From assembly GCA_943908365.1 (NCBI GenBank), contig CALTTH010000052.1, positions 1-34,452 on the forward strand: a stretch of DNA of 34,452 nt. The letters run 5' to 3'. This document shows positions 1 through 8,608 of the stretch, piece after piece (within the stretch, counting starts at the first letter, position 1; each line of letters begins with the position of its first letter). A program made the position numbers and the translations under genes. The notes beneath the pieces were generated by a model that saw only the letters and a list, made by a program, of their open reading frames with translations, had not been told where the DNA came from and made no database searches. Origin of the DNA: an uncultured Hyphomicrobiales bacterium (GTDB lineage: Bacteria; Pseudomonadota; Alphaproteobacteria; Rhizobiales; Rhizobiaceae).

Positions 1-3000
1 GTTGGCGACAGCGGCAATCGACATGCCATGGTGGTGGGCATAGTAGTTGTAGACAACAGCGCAGACCTTGCCATCCGGCACGCGGGTTGGCGTGAAATCG
101 ACAGCATCATGGAAGCCGTAGCGACCAAGGGCGCCGAGCTTGCGCAGCTTTTCGAGGTTTTCAAGGGCTGCATCCGGGTCGTACTGCGCCGCCAGGATCG
201 AGGCATAAGGCGCAATGACCGCGTTCTGACCAAGACCACGCTTGAGGCCGAGCGTCGGCACACCGAAGTTGGTGTACTGGTAGTTCATGTTGTGGTCGCG
301 GGCGTTGAAGGCCGCTTCGGAGATACCCCACGGCGTGCCGAGGCGGCGACCGTGATTGATCTGTTCGCGAACGATCAGATTGTTGGTCTGGTTGAGAATA
401 CCGCCCTGACGCTCCTGCATGACGAGCGGCGGCATCAGATATTCGAACATCGAGCCGGACCAGGAGACCAGCGCGCCCTGTGCGCCGATCGGCACGACCT
501 GACGTCCGAGACGATACCAGTGCTCCGTCGGCAGATCGCCCTTGGCAATAGCAAAGAGCGAGGTCAGTCGGCATTCGGAAGCAAGCAAGTCGTAGCAGGC
601 TTCATCCAACTCCTGGCTTTCCACGCGGTAGCCGATGGAAAGCAGGCGGCGGTCCTTGCGGTAGAGGAAGCCGAAATCCATGGAGAAGGCGAGATCGCGG
701 CTGCGATCACGAAGCGAGGCGAGACGTTCGCGAAGCGAATCGATGGTCGAGTGATCGAAGGCGCTATCGGAAATATGCGCCTCGCAGCAATCCACCAGCA
801 TCTGAGCCCAGCGCGTCATTTCCGCGCTCTGCTCGGACTTCACTTCCAGATCGAGATTGGCGGCAAGCTTCTGAATGTCGCGCGCCAACACGGCAAGATT
901 GATGACGCGGATGGAGGCAAACTCATGCTCGCGCTTGACGGAGGCGAGCGCGTTGGAGAAGCCGATGATACGCTCTTCCAGACGACGATGCAGCGGACGC
1001 AGGTTCTTGCGATCGTCCGGCAGCTCCTTCAGGCTTTCGCGAACGATGCCGGCGACATCGCCGATACCGTCGAGATTGCCCTGAAGATGCGCAGACGGTG
1101 CCTCCGCCCACTGGCGGCAGGCCGACGAAATCGCGATCAAATGCCCGGCAAGGTTACCGCTATCCACCGCAGAGACATAGCGGGGACCAAGTGTCTGAAG
1201 CGTATCGGTGTGGTACCAGTTGTAGAGGTGACCGCGATACTTCTCCATCTTCTCGACCGTCTCGATGGTCTTTTCCAGACGCTCGATCGTGTCGGAGAAG
1301 CTGATCCAGCCGAACTGCCGGGCAGAAATCGTCGACAGCAGATAGACGCCGATATTGGTCGGCGACGTACGGCTGGCAACGACCGGCGTCGGTGTTTCCT
1401 GGAAATTGTCCGGCGGCAGATAGTTTTCGTCCTTGTTGACGAACATCTCGTAGTAACGCCACGTGCGACGCGCGATCTTTCTGAACTCGCTCGACACATG
1501 TTCGGAGACGAACATCCGATCTTCGGTTTCCGCCGACTGGCTGACATACCAGGCAACCACAGGCGAGAAAACCCACAGAAGCGCAAACGGAATGCCGACG
1601 AGGAAGGCGTTATCGCCCGGAAGCGCTGCAAAGAGCAAGCCAAGCAGGGCCACGACCGGAGCGTGCCACATCTGCTTGTAGTAGTCGAAGACGCTGCCCT
1701 GCGCGCTGGACTGAATGCTGGCAGCCGTGCGCCATTCCAGCATCAGTTTGCGGCTGACGAAGAGGCGATAGAGCGAACGTGCGATGGCATCCGCCATCAT
1801 GCAGGCGCCATCGGCAATGAAGACGATGCGAAGCGCGACCTGCGCATTGGTGGCGCGGATTTCCGACCAGATCGTATGGAAATGCGCCTGTGGCACGATA
1901 TCGGTCGAACGCGGAACGAGGCCGGAGAGCAGCGAGATCGTTGGCGCAACGAAGAGCGAGAAGATCAGCAGGATCTGCCAGATCAACGCGCCGAACGGGT
2001 CCATGAAGTACCAGCCGAGAACGGAAGCCACAAACCATGCAATCGGGGTCAACGAGCGACGCAGGTTGTCGATCATCTTCCAGCGGCCAAGCGCTGTCAC
2101 GCCGCGTGCCGGATCGAGGATGTAAGGAAGCAGCTGCCAGTCGCCACGCGCCCAGCGATGCTGACGCGAGACTTCAACCTCATAGCGGGTCGGGAAGTCT
2201 TCGACGAGTTCGACGTCGGTCACGAGCGCGCAGCGGGCGAACGAGCCTTCGAGAAGGTCATGCGACAGAACGGCATTTTCATCGATCCGACCCTTGAGCG
2301 CCTTTTCGAAGGCGTCAACGTCGTAAAGGCCCTTACCGGTGAACGAGCCTTCTGCAGTCAGGTCCTGATAGACATCCGAAACGGTGAAGACATAAGGGTC
2401 GATACCACGGCTGATCGAAAAGACGCGCTGGAACACCGACGCATCCTTGCCGGTCGTCAGCGAAGGGGTCACGCGCGGCTGCAACAGGCCGTAGCCATGG
2501 ATCACGCGACCGGTTTCCGGATCGTGGACCGGACGGTTGATCGGGTGGTGCATCTTGCCGACGAGCTTGGTGACCGCGTCGCGCATCAGGCGCGTATCGG
2601 CATCGAGCGTCATGACGTATTTGACGTCCTTCGGCACGGTATTGGCGCCATTGAGGAAGGTCGTGTCCTTGTCGCCGCGAAGCAGCAGGTTCAGCTCGTG
2701 CAGCTTGCCGCGCTTGCGCTCCCAGCCCATCCAGCAGCCTTCGGACGGATTGTAGATGCGGCGGCGGTGAAGCAGGAAGAATCGCGTCTTGCCGTCAAAG
2801 GCGTAGCGCGCAGACAGCGTCGCCACTTCGCGCTTGGCGTATTCCAGAAGCTCGACATCTTCGGTGGTCTGCTCCTGCTGCGCGTCGCGCCAGTCGCTGA
2901 TCAGCGAGAAGTAAATCTCGCCATGCGGGTTGGCGAGATGATGGACTTCGAGATTGCGGATCATTTCGTCAACCGCATCGCGGCTGGTGATCATGCAGGG

Positions 3001-4473
3001 AACGGCAACCAGCGTGCGCGCATCTTCGGGAATGCCGTTCTTGAATTCGTAACCGACAAGGCGGAACGGTTTGACGAAGAAGGTCACAAGCGTATTGAAG
3101 AGGCCGGTTGCACCTTCGGACGCCGGAAGCGCGAACATCAGCAGGAATGCGCTGACCACATACCACGGCATCCCGGCCTCAGCCAGGAACCAGCCGACCG
3201 CCAGCATGGCAATCGCCGTCAGGACAAGAACCGGGACGGCCACAGCAAGCCAGTTGAAACGGCGCATGGTGCGCACCACACGCTGCGCAAACAACGGGTT
3301 ATAGCCGATGCGCTGCTCCAGCTCCTTGCGGCGCTGACCGACGAGGAAGGCGCCAACATTCGGCTGATGCGGATAAGCGTCCTTCGAATTGGCAGCTTCC
3401 GCCACCATGTCGACGGCGAGCTGGGCCACTTCGACTTCGGTTTTGGGAGAGCGGCGTGCCAGGAGTTCGACATTGTTGCGGTAGGTGTTGCGCGAACCGA
3501 AATCGAGCGTTTCGTAGTCGGTCTGTTCACGCAGAACCTTGTCGATATGGCTGACATCTTCGAACCAGACGGACCATTCGGTATCGTCGATCTCGCGCAG
3601 GCTCCTGACGATGTTGCCCATCGTCACATTGCCGGATGCCAGACGATTGTGCTCCGCCATCATCACATTTTCGGCGTCGGTGCCGACGCTGTGGAGGCGC
3701 TCCTCGAGCCAGTTCAGGGCGAAATTCGAGGTCTGCGAACCATTCTTCAGGCGATAGAGGAACTGGGTCGCGAATGTCGGATCGTCCACCAAAGGGTCGA
3801 TCTGCTTGAGGAATTCCGCCGATGGCTCGGCATCGTTGAGGCGGATGATTTCGTCCACCACCTCATTGGCCTTGTGACGCATGCGACGCGAGCGCTCCAC
3901 CCGAATGGAGATGCGGCGCAGGTTCTCGATCAGCACGAAGCGCAGGAAGGACGGCAGCGCCCAGATTTCACCGATCTGCAATGTCTTGTGGGTCTGGAAA
4001 CCTTCGACAAGTGCGGTCAGGCTTTCGCGCGAGACCGTGCTGTGCGTATGGGCGACGTAGAGCCAGGCCAGCGCCAGCGCACGCGGGATCTCGGCATTGC
4101 CGACGCGCATCGTCGGCAGCTGGCGATAGAATTTCTTTGGAAAGTCGCGGCGGACTTCCTGGATCGCCTCTTCAATCACATAGTGGTTGTCGAGCAGCCA
4201 TTCCGCAGCCGGCGTAATCGTCAGGCCATTTTCCGAATCCACCGCTGTGGTGCGATAGACGCGCAGGATCTCCTTCTCGTTTTCGCGGTGGCGCGCGAAG
4301 AAGTCGAATTCCATAAAGCTTGGGAGGGCAGGCGAGCCGGATTGAGACAGGTCCGATCCGCAAGCTTTCAGTTCGTCTATATTGAAATAGACGGACCGGA
4401 TCGAGTCGTTGTGATCGATCTGCTTGGTTTCGGAATCACGGGCGGCGGCGGGCGGCGTTATATGAAATGACAT
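1..4473 (-). CDS. chvB: Cyclic beta-1,2-glucan synthase ChvB/NdvB, N-terminal part (3' end beyond window)
   Basis: This inner-membrane enzyme makes periplasmic cyclic beta-1,2-glucan from UDP-glucose, needed in rhizobia and agrobacteria for hypo-osmotic adaptation and plant attachment or infection. The reading frame runs from ATG at 4473-4471 (MSFHITPPAA...) for 1491 codons without a stop to the left edge. The family is about 2800 residues, so roughly half is present. Visible parts: a cytoplasmic N-terminal region; a hydrophobic pair near residues 400-440; a family-84-type glycosyltransferase region with DADTR near 620 and a QHRWARGDW (QxxRW-type) motif near 770; further membrane segments near 800-850 and 935-980; and the start of the glycoamylase-like segment (SWSGSMFEYLMPPL near 1335, YNYYAHHHGMS at the edge). 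The C-terminal GH94 phosphorylase-like region lies outside. No strong Shine-Dalgarno precedes the ATG, but the N-terminus matches known ChvB proteins as I remember them. Confidence 0.96.
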   Translation of the reverse strand, partial: MSFHITPPAAARDSETKQIDHNDSIRSVYFNIDELKACGSDLSQSGSPALPSFMEFDFFARHRENEKEILRVYRTTAVDSENGLTITPAAEWLLDNHYVIEEAIQEVRRDFPKKFYRQLPTMRVGNAEIPRALALAWLYVAHTHSTVSRESLTALVEGFQTHKTLQIGEIWALPSFLRFVLIENLRRISIRVERSRRMRHKANEVVDEIIRLNDAEPSAEFLKQIDPLVDDPTFATQFLYRLKNGSQTSNFALNWLEERLHSVGTDAENVMMAEHNRLASGNVTMGNIVRSLREIDDTEWSVWFEDVSHIDKVLREQTDYETLDFGSRNTYRNNVELLARRSPKTEVEVAQLAVDMVAEAANSKDAYPHQPNVGAFLVGQRRKELEQRIGYNPLFAQRVVRTMRRFNWLAVAVPVLVLTAIAMLAVGWFLAEAGMPWYVVSAFLLMFALPASEGATGLFNTLVTFFVKPFRLVGYEFKNGIPEDARTLVAVPCMITSRDAVDEMIRNLEVHHLANPHGEIYFSLISDWRDAQQEQTTEDVELLEYAKREVATLSARYAFDGKTRFFLLHRRRIYNPSEGCWMGWERKRGKLHELNLLLRGDKDTTFLNGANTVPKDVKYVMTLDADTRLMRDAVTKLVGKMHHPINRPVHDPETGRVIHGYGLLQPRVTPSLTTGKDASVFQRVFSISRGIDPYVFTVSDVYQDLTAEGSFTGKGLYDVDAFEKALKGRIDENAVLSHDLLEGSFARCALVTDVELVEDFPTRYEVEVSRQHRWARGDWQLLPYILDPARGVTALGRWKMIDNLRRSLTPIAWFVASVLGWYFMDPFGALIWQILLIFSLFVAPTISLLSGLVPRSTDIVPQAHFHTIWSEIRATNAQVALRIVFIADGACMMADAIARSLYRLFVSRKLMLEWRTAASIQSSAQGSVFDYYKQMWHAPVVALLGLLFAALPGDNAFLVGIPFALLWVFSPVVAWYVSQSAETEDRMFVSEHVSSEFRKIARRTWRYYEMFVNKDENYLPPDNFQETPTPVVASRTSPTNIGVYLLSTISARQFGWISFSDTIERLEKTIETVEKMEKYRGHLYNWYHTDTLQTLGPRYVSAVDSGNLAGHLIAISSACRQWAEAPSAHLQGNLDGIGDVAGIVRESLKELPDDRKNLRPLHRRLEERIIGFSNALASVKREHEFASIRVINLAVLARDIQKLAANLDLEVKSEQSAEMTRWAQMLVDCCEAHISDSAFDHSTIDSLRERLASLRDRSRDLAFSMDFGFLYRKDRRLLSIGYRVESQELDEACYDLLASECRLTSLFAIAKGDLPTEHWYRLGRQVVPIGAQGALVSWSGSMFEYLMPPLVMQERQGGILNQTNNLIVREQINHGRRLGTPWGISEAAFNARDHNMNYQYTNFGVPTLGLKRGLGQNAVIAPYASILAAQYDPDAALENLEKLRKLGALGRYGFHDAVDFTPTRVPDGKVCAVVYNYYAHHHGMSIAAVAN

Positions 4474-5023
4474 CGGCTCGTATTCTGGACCCTGAGTGAA
4501 GTGCGTTAGGCTAGTCTTTAACCCTTAACTGTTTCAGAGTTCTCATCGAGAGTGAAACAATGTGGCAAGCTTTATTTCGCGCTGATCCTGAACCTTTGCT
4601 GAACTACCGCGAACCAGCACACGGTAGCGAGTCACAATCTTACCGCCCCACATGGTGAAATCGGGGCGTGCGTATTTCAGTATATAATATCAATAGTTTC
4701 TCGAGAATGGATCGTCACGCGAGAGTGCGTCGCGCCGGTGCCGGACATTTCGCACACTCCTCCGCGCGAAACCGTCCCTGCCTTCCCTGAAATCTCCCCA
4801 TACCTGCTTGGCATTCGTCTTCCTGAACTGATGTGACCAGAAGGTTTTGAATGTTTCAAGGCATTTTCAGTTCCATGCCATCTGTTTCATCGCTGCGCAA
4901 GACGACAAATCCTGAAGGACGATGACGTGGCCTTATCAAGAGCGCGCGATATTGCTATCCATGCCGCTTGAAGAACGTCTCCGGCAGTTCGTCTGCTGCG
5001 ACAAAGCTACGGAACAGCACAGC
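4474..5023. other. Divergent intergenic region between chvB and the M20 hydrolase gene
   Basis: About 550 bp with no convincing gene; the short open frames here have no family-like features. It must carry the chvB promoter (minus) and that of the amidohydrolase (plus). A consensus-like TATAAT occurs on plus at 4683-4688 inside an AT-rich, nearly symmetric stretch, but I see no good -35 at the right distance. On minus the same stretch offers TATACT with a weak TTCTCG 17 nt upstream. A 6-bp inverted repeat CGCCCC/GGGGCG lies at 4644-4649 and 4663-4668, and a longer one at 4530-4559 is listed separately. The start of the hydrolase is uncertain: an in-frame ATG at 4922 has AAGGA only 2 nt upstream, too close for normal initiation. 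Confidence 0.5.
4530..4559 (-). promoter_or_regulatory. Inverted repeat in the chvB leader
   Basis: Seven-base arms TGTTTCA (4530-4536) and TGAAACA (4553-4559) are exact inverse complements. Inside them TCTC-ATC-GAGA forms a second short stem. The element lies 57-86 nt upstream of the chvB ATG, so it is either an operator-like dyad near the promoter or a hairpin in the 5' leader RNA. No U-tract follows, so it is not an intrinsic terminator. The function is unknown; only the symmetry is seen. Confidence 0.4.
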
Positions 5024-6205
5024 ATGACCCTACATCCCGTCACCTTGTCCTCTTCGTCGAACGTCATGGAAGAGGTGGTTGAAATCCGCCGCTATTTGCA
5101 TCGCAATCCGGAGATCGGCCTGTCCGAGTTCAAGACCTCCGACTTCGTTGCAGGACGCCTGGCGGAGATGGGTTATGAGGTAACACGGGGCTTGGCCGGC
5201 ACTGGTGTCGTCGCGACCTTGCGCAACGGTACGAGCAACCGCAGCGTCGGCATCCGCGCCGACATCGATGCCCTGCCAATCGACGAGGAAACCGGCGCGG
5301 ACTATGCAAGCGAAACGCCCGGAATGATGCATGCCTGTGGCCATGACGGCCACACGGCGATGCTGCTGGGTGCCGCAAAGATCATCGCCGAGCGCCGCAA
5401 CTTCGACGGCACAATCCATCTGATCTTCCAGCCGGCGGAAGAAAATTTCGGCGGCGCACGCATCATGATCGAGGATGGCCTCTTCGACCGCTTCCCCTGT
5501 GATGCGGTGTTTGCGCTGCACAACGACCCGAGCCGGCCCTTCGGCCATTTCGTTCTGCGCGACGGCCCGGTCATGGCGGCGGTGGATGAGTGCAGGATCA
5601 CCGTCAACGGCTATGGCGGCCATGGCGCGGAGCCGCAAAGCGCCTCGGACCCGATCGTTGCCGGCGCCAGCATCATCATGGCGTTGCAAACGGTTGTGTC
5701 GCGCAACGTGCATCCGCTGATGCCGGCGGTGGTCACTGTTGGTGCCTTTCACGGCGGCAAGGCGAGCAATGTCATTCCCGAGACTGCGGAAATGCTGCTC
5801 ACCATCCGCTCCTTCGATCCGGAAGCGCGCGACGAATTGGAAAAGCGCATTCGCATGATCGCTGAAGGGCAGGCGGCCAGCTATGGCATGAGCGTGACGC
5901 TGGATTACGAACGCGGCTATAGCCCGACCGTCAATCACAAGGCGGAGACGGATTATGTGCGGGCGCTCGCCACGCGCTTTGCCGGTGCCGACAAGGTTCT
6001 GGAAATGGAGCGCCCGACCATGGGGGCGGAAGACTTCGCCTATATGCTGGAAAAGCGCCCCGGCTCCTATTTCTTCCTCGGCACCAAGCGCACCGACAAC
6101 GACCCGCCGCTGCACCACCCGAAATTCGACTTCAACGACGACATCATCCCGATCGGCACCGCCTTCTGGGTCGAGCTTGCAGAAGATTTCCTGAAGGCGA
6201 GCTGA
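5024..6205 (+). CDS. M20 family amidohydrolase (hippurate hydrolase / N-acyl amino acid deacylase-like)
   Basis: Metal-dependent cytoplasmic hydrolase of the M20D family (HipO, IAA-amino acid hydrolase, N-acetyl-L,L-diaminopimelate deacetylase relatives), cleaving an N-acyl amino acid amide; the real substrate cannot be read from sequence. With ATG 5024 the protein is 393 residues, the family's usual length. Visible motifs: RRYLHRNPEIGLSE near 22-35, HACGHDGHTAMLLGA at 103-117 with metal-ligand candidates C105 and H107, PAEE at 137-140, ALHN with H166, a dimerisation/lid domain beginning around 185, and the C-terminal LHHPKFDF with H364/H365. An in-frame ATG at 4922 would add 34 residues with no family resemblance, so 5024 is preferred, though its Shine-Dalgarno (ACGGA) is also weak. 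It stands alone on plus, and its stop is 2 nt from the convergent cobM stop, leaving no space for a separate terminator. Confidence 0.88.
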   Translation: MTLHPVTLSSSSNVMEEVVEIRRYLHRNPEIGLSEFKTSDFVAGRLAEMGYEVTRGLAGTGVVATLRNGTSNRSVGIRADIDALPIDEETGADYASETPGMMHACGHDGHTAMLLGAAKIIAERRNFDGTIHLIFQPAEENFGGARIMIEDGLFDRFPCDAVFALHNDPSRPFGHFVLRDGPVMAAVDECRITVNGYGGHGAEPQSASDPIVAGASIIMALQTVVSRNVHPLMPAVVTVGAFHGGKASNVIPETAEMLLTIRSFDPEARDELEKRIRMIAEGQAASYGMSVTLDYERGYSPTVNHKAETDYVRALATRFAGADKVLEMERPTMGAEDFAYMLEKRPGSYFFLGTKRTDNDPPLHHPKFDFNDDIIPIGTAFWVELAEDFLKAS

Positions 6206-6207
6206 GA

Positions 6208-6972
6208 CTACTCGACCGTGGGTGTTCTGAACCGCCGAACATAATCGGTGCTGTAGAGCGCGCTTTCGCGAAAATCGGATGAGGCAAGACCCTTGCCGAC
6301 AAAGATCATCGCAGTGCGCTCGACCGGCTCTTCCGCGAGGCGAGCTTCGATATCGGACAGCGTGCCGCGAATAATCTGCTCTTCCGGCCAGGACGCGCGC
6401 ACGACGATGGCGACCGGGCAATCGGCACCGTAAAGCGGCGTCAACTCTTCCACAACTTGACCGATGGCGTGGATAGCCAGATGAATGGCAAGCGTCGCAC
6501 CCGTCGCGCCGAAAGCCTTGAGGTTTTCGCTCTTCGGCATTTTCGACGCCCGACCGGAAATGCGTGTGAGCACTAGGCTCTGCGCCACCTCCGGCACAGT
6601 GAGCTCTTTCTTCAACGTGGCGGCCGCGGCGGCAAAGGATGGCACGCCGGGTGTGACGGTGTAGTCGAGCCCCAGCCGTTCCAGACGGCGGATCTGTTCG
6701 CCCATGGCGCTCCAGACGGAAAGATCGCCGGAATGCAACCGCGCCACGTCCTTGCCATCTCGCGCGGCGGCAACGAACTCCGCCTCGATTTCGTCCAGAG
6801 ACAAGGCTGCCGTATCGACGATGCGCGCACCTTCCGGGCAGTAGTCAAGCAGCGCTTTTGGCACCAGCGAACCGGCGTAGAGGCAAACGGGCGAAGCAGC
6901 GATCAGATCGCGTCCGCGCAGCGTGATGAGATCTGCGGCACCGGGGCCAGCGCCAATGAAGTGAACCGTCAT
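6208..6972 (-). CDS. cobM: Precorrin-4 C11-methyltransferase CobM
   Basis: Transfers a methyl group from S-adenosylmethionine to C11 of precorrin-4, giving precorrin-5, in the aerobic cobalamin pathway; cytoplasmic. The 254-residue length is normal. The tetrapyrrole methylase fold shows as FIGAGPGAADLITLRG at residues 5-20 (SAM-binding glycine loop), the HSGDLSVWSAMGEQ segment near 80-93 and VTPGVPSFAAAAA near 106-118, followed by the ELTVPEVAQSLVLTR segment typical of CobM/CbiF. ATG 6972-6970 overlaps the cobE stop by 4 bp (ATGA), so it is translationally coupled as the last gene of cobL-cobE-cobM. The TAG stop is 2 nt from the convergent hydrolase stop. Confidence 0.97.
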   Translation of the reverse strand: MTVHFIGAGPGAADLITLRGRDLIAASPVCLYAGSLVPKALLDYCPEGARIVDTAALSLDEIEAEFVAAARDGKDVARLHSGDLSVWSAMGEQIRRLERLGLDYTVTPGVPSFAAAAATLKKELTVPEVAQSLVLTRISGRASKMPKSENLKAFGATGATLAIHLAIHAIGQVVEELTPLYGADCPVAIVVRASWPEEQIIRGTLSDIEARLAEEPVERTAMIFVGKGLASSDFRESALYSTDYVRRFRTPTVE

Positions 6973-7376
6973 GTCTTGTCTCCAGAGGTGGCAAAGGCCA
7001 CTGTAATATCGCCGACCACCATACGCGGCGCGATCAGTCTCGACGCTTCACCAAGCGCGGCCAGCGCCGATGCCTCGCTGACGCTCGGCGAGCCGGCATG
7101 TTTCGAACTTAAGGCCGAATGCGTCAACGTGCGAGCGGCGGCGGCGTCGAAATCGGCCTGCGCCACAACGACGAAAGCCATGCCAAGCCAGGTCGCCGCT
7201 TCCAGCAAGGCTGGCTCATCGGCCTTGATGGGTGCCGTTGCTATGAAGGCAAATGAGACCCCGTGCTCGGCAGATGCCTGCTCAAGCGCAGCCATCACCG
7301 CCTCCGGGCTCACACCCTTGCGGCACCCGACGCCAGCGACGATCACGGCACATCCTTCGGTTTGACCCAGGCCCAC
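6969..7376 (-). CDS. cobE: Cobalamin biosynthesis protein CobE (CbiG C-terminal-like)
   Basis: Small 135-residue protein of the CobE/CbiG-C family, required for aerobic cobalamin synthesis and thought to act around the corrin-ring methylation steps; its exact reaction is not settled. The diagnostic feature is the N-terminal strand plus glycine loop, VIVAGVGCRKGVS at residues 11-23, followed by a helix and the ALxxKADEPALLEAA-like segment (here IKADEPALLEAATWLG, about 50-65). The start at 7376 makes it overlap the end of cobL by 34 bp; no later ATG would keep the glycine loop, so a long overlap seems real. It overlaps cobM by 4 bp. It contains no catalytic motif I recognise. Confidence 0.9.
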   Translation of the reverse strand: MGLGQTEGCAVIVAGVGCRKGVSPEAVMAALEQASAEHGVSFAFIATAPIKADEPALLEAATWLGMAFVVVAQADFDAAAARTLTHSALSSKHAGSPSVSEASALAALGEASRLIAPRMVVGDITVAFATSGDKT

Positions 7377-8608
7377 TGTGTGACGGGCATCGCCGCACGC
7401 CAGCCCTGCATCTGCCCGACAGGCGATGCACGCGCCACCTCAAGCCGGATCAGAGACCCGCCTAATCGCGCCTGAGCGGAGAGCAGGGTAGCTTCCATTT
7501 CCAGTGTCACGGCATTGGCAACCAGCCGCCCGCCCGGCTTCAAGGCGCTGATTGCGCCCTCTAAAACCCCGGCCTCGCTGCCGCCGCCGCCGATGAAGAT
7601 GGCGTCGGGGGCTGGCAGGCCTTCGAAAGCGTCAGGTGCTGTGCCAATCACCACGTCCAGACCAGGCACGCCGAAGGCTTCGGCATTGCGCATGGCGCGC
7701 TCTGCCCGCTCCGTATTCTGCTCGATTCCGATGGCCCTCAGCGATGGGTGCGACAGCATCCATTCGATGCCGATCGAGCCCGATCCAGCACCGATATCCC
7801 ACAGAAGCTCACCATGGCGAGGAGCAAGCGACGACAGCGTCACCGCGCGGATCTCGCGCTTGGTCATCTGCCCATCATGCTCGAACAGCTCATCGTCCAG
7901 CCCACTGGCGAAGGGAAGGATTCGTGCCGCTTCATCCGCAACAACTTCGATTGCGACCACGTTAAGCGGATCGACATCCGAAGAAGAAAAGTCCTGGGCC
8001 GTCGTCGTGCGGGCATTCTCGCGGGTCCCGCCAAGTGCTTCTAGCAGATGGAAGATCGACCTGCCAAAACCTGCCTCCTTGAGAAGGCTGGCAATCAGCG
8101 CCGGTGCGTTGCCATCGGAGGTGAGCGCGATGATCTTCGCGCCTGGATGAAGATGCGGGCGGATGAGGTCTATGGAACGTCCATGCAGCGAAATGCAGGC
8201 GGTATCCTGGACGGCCCAGCCCAGACGCGATGCGGCAAGCGAGATGGAGGAGGGGGCGGGGTAGGTGATCACCTCTAGCGGATCGACGAGCCGCAACAGG
8301 GTGACGCCGACACCGTGGAAGAAAGGATCGCCGGACGCCAGGACGCAGACCTTCCGGCCAGAGAGGGCGACGACCTCCGTCATGCCGACATCGAAAGGCA
8401 CGGGCCAGGGCCGCGCGTCGCCCGTGATGGCATCGGAGGCAAGCTCGAGATGGCGTTTGCCGCCGAAGACGACCTCGGCCGCCTTGATCGCGCGACGAGC
8501 GTTTTCAGCCAGCCCGGCAAGACCATCCTCTCCGATACCGACGATGGAGAGCCACGGCGCTGGTTTTTTGCTGGCAGTGGCGGGTGTTCCGGCATATTCA
8601 CGAACCAT
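7343..8608 (-). CDS. cobL: Precorrin-6Y C5,15-methyltransferase (decarboxylating) CobL
   Basis: Bifunctional enzyme converting precorrin-6B to precorrin-8 by methylating C5 and C15 and decarboxylating the C12 acetate. With the start at 8608 it has 421 residues. The N-terminal CbiE-like methylase begins SIVGIGEDGLAGL (21-33) and carries VLASGDPFFHGVG near 89-101. The C-terminal CbiT-like Rossmann methyltransferase carries LLWDIGAGSGSIGIEW near 265-280. The open frame extends to 8653, but ATG 8608-8606 has GGAG (8618-8615) 6 nt upstream, the best start signal here. That ATG shares the CATG at 8606-8609 with the ATG of divergent cobK, so there is no intergenic promoter space. It overlaps cobE by 34 bp. 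Confidence 0.95.
   Translation of the reverse strand: MVREYAGTPATASKKPAPWLSIVGIGEDGLAGLAENARRAIKAAEVVFGGKRHLELASDAITGDARPWPVPFDVGMTEVVALSGRKVCVLASGDPFFHGVGVTLLRLVDPLEVITYPAPSSISLAASRLGWAVQDTACISLHGRSIDLIRPHLHPGAKIIALTSDGNAPALIASLLKEAGFGRSIFHLLEALGGTRENARTTTAQDFSSSDVDPLNVVAIEVVADEAARILPFASGLDDELFEHDGQMTKREIRAVTLSSLAPRHGELLWDIGAGSGSIGIEWMLSHPSLRAIGIEQNTERAERAMRNAEAFGVPGLDVVIGTAPDAFEGLPAPDAIFIGGGGSEAGVLEGAISALKPGGRLVANAVTLEMEATLLSAQARLGGSLIRLEVARASPVGQMQGWRAAMPVTQWAWVKPKDVP

Noticed and set aside
162..190. Degenerate ABC signature (LSVAQ) and second Walker A (GLMGAGRTE) in the transporter ATPase, given as protein residues of the 28691-30256 gene, as signs of inactivation
   Set aside because: This asymmetric pattern is the normal state of CUT2 ATPases such as RbsA; one complete composite ATP site remains.
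28..4470. Very long plus-strand open frame (about 1480 codons) antisense to chvB
   Set aside because: Its translation has no recognisable domain and is rich in Arg, Ala and His in the way antisense frames of GC-rich genes are. The minus-strand frame encodes an unmistakable ChvB. Stop-free antisense frames follow from codon bias.
4677..4859. 60-codon minus-strand frame in the chvB upstream gap
   Set aside because: No Shine-Dalgarno, no family resemblance, and it ends in the AT-rich likely promoter stretch.
5030..6421. 463-codon minus-strand open frame opposite the M20 hydrolase gene
   Set aside because: It is low-complexity, His/Arg/Ala-rich, has no family features, and is antisense to a gene with intact metal-site motifs.
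8265..8606. Upstream extension of cobK
   Set aside because: It is antisense to the CbiE domain of cobL and adds no CobK-like sequence; the Rossmann start fits ATG 8607.
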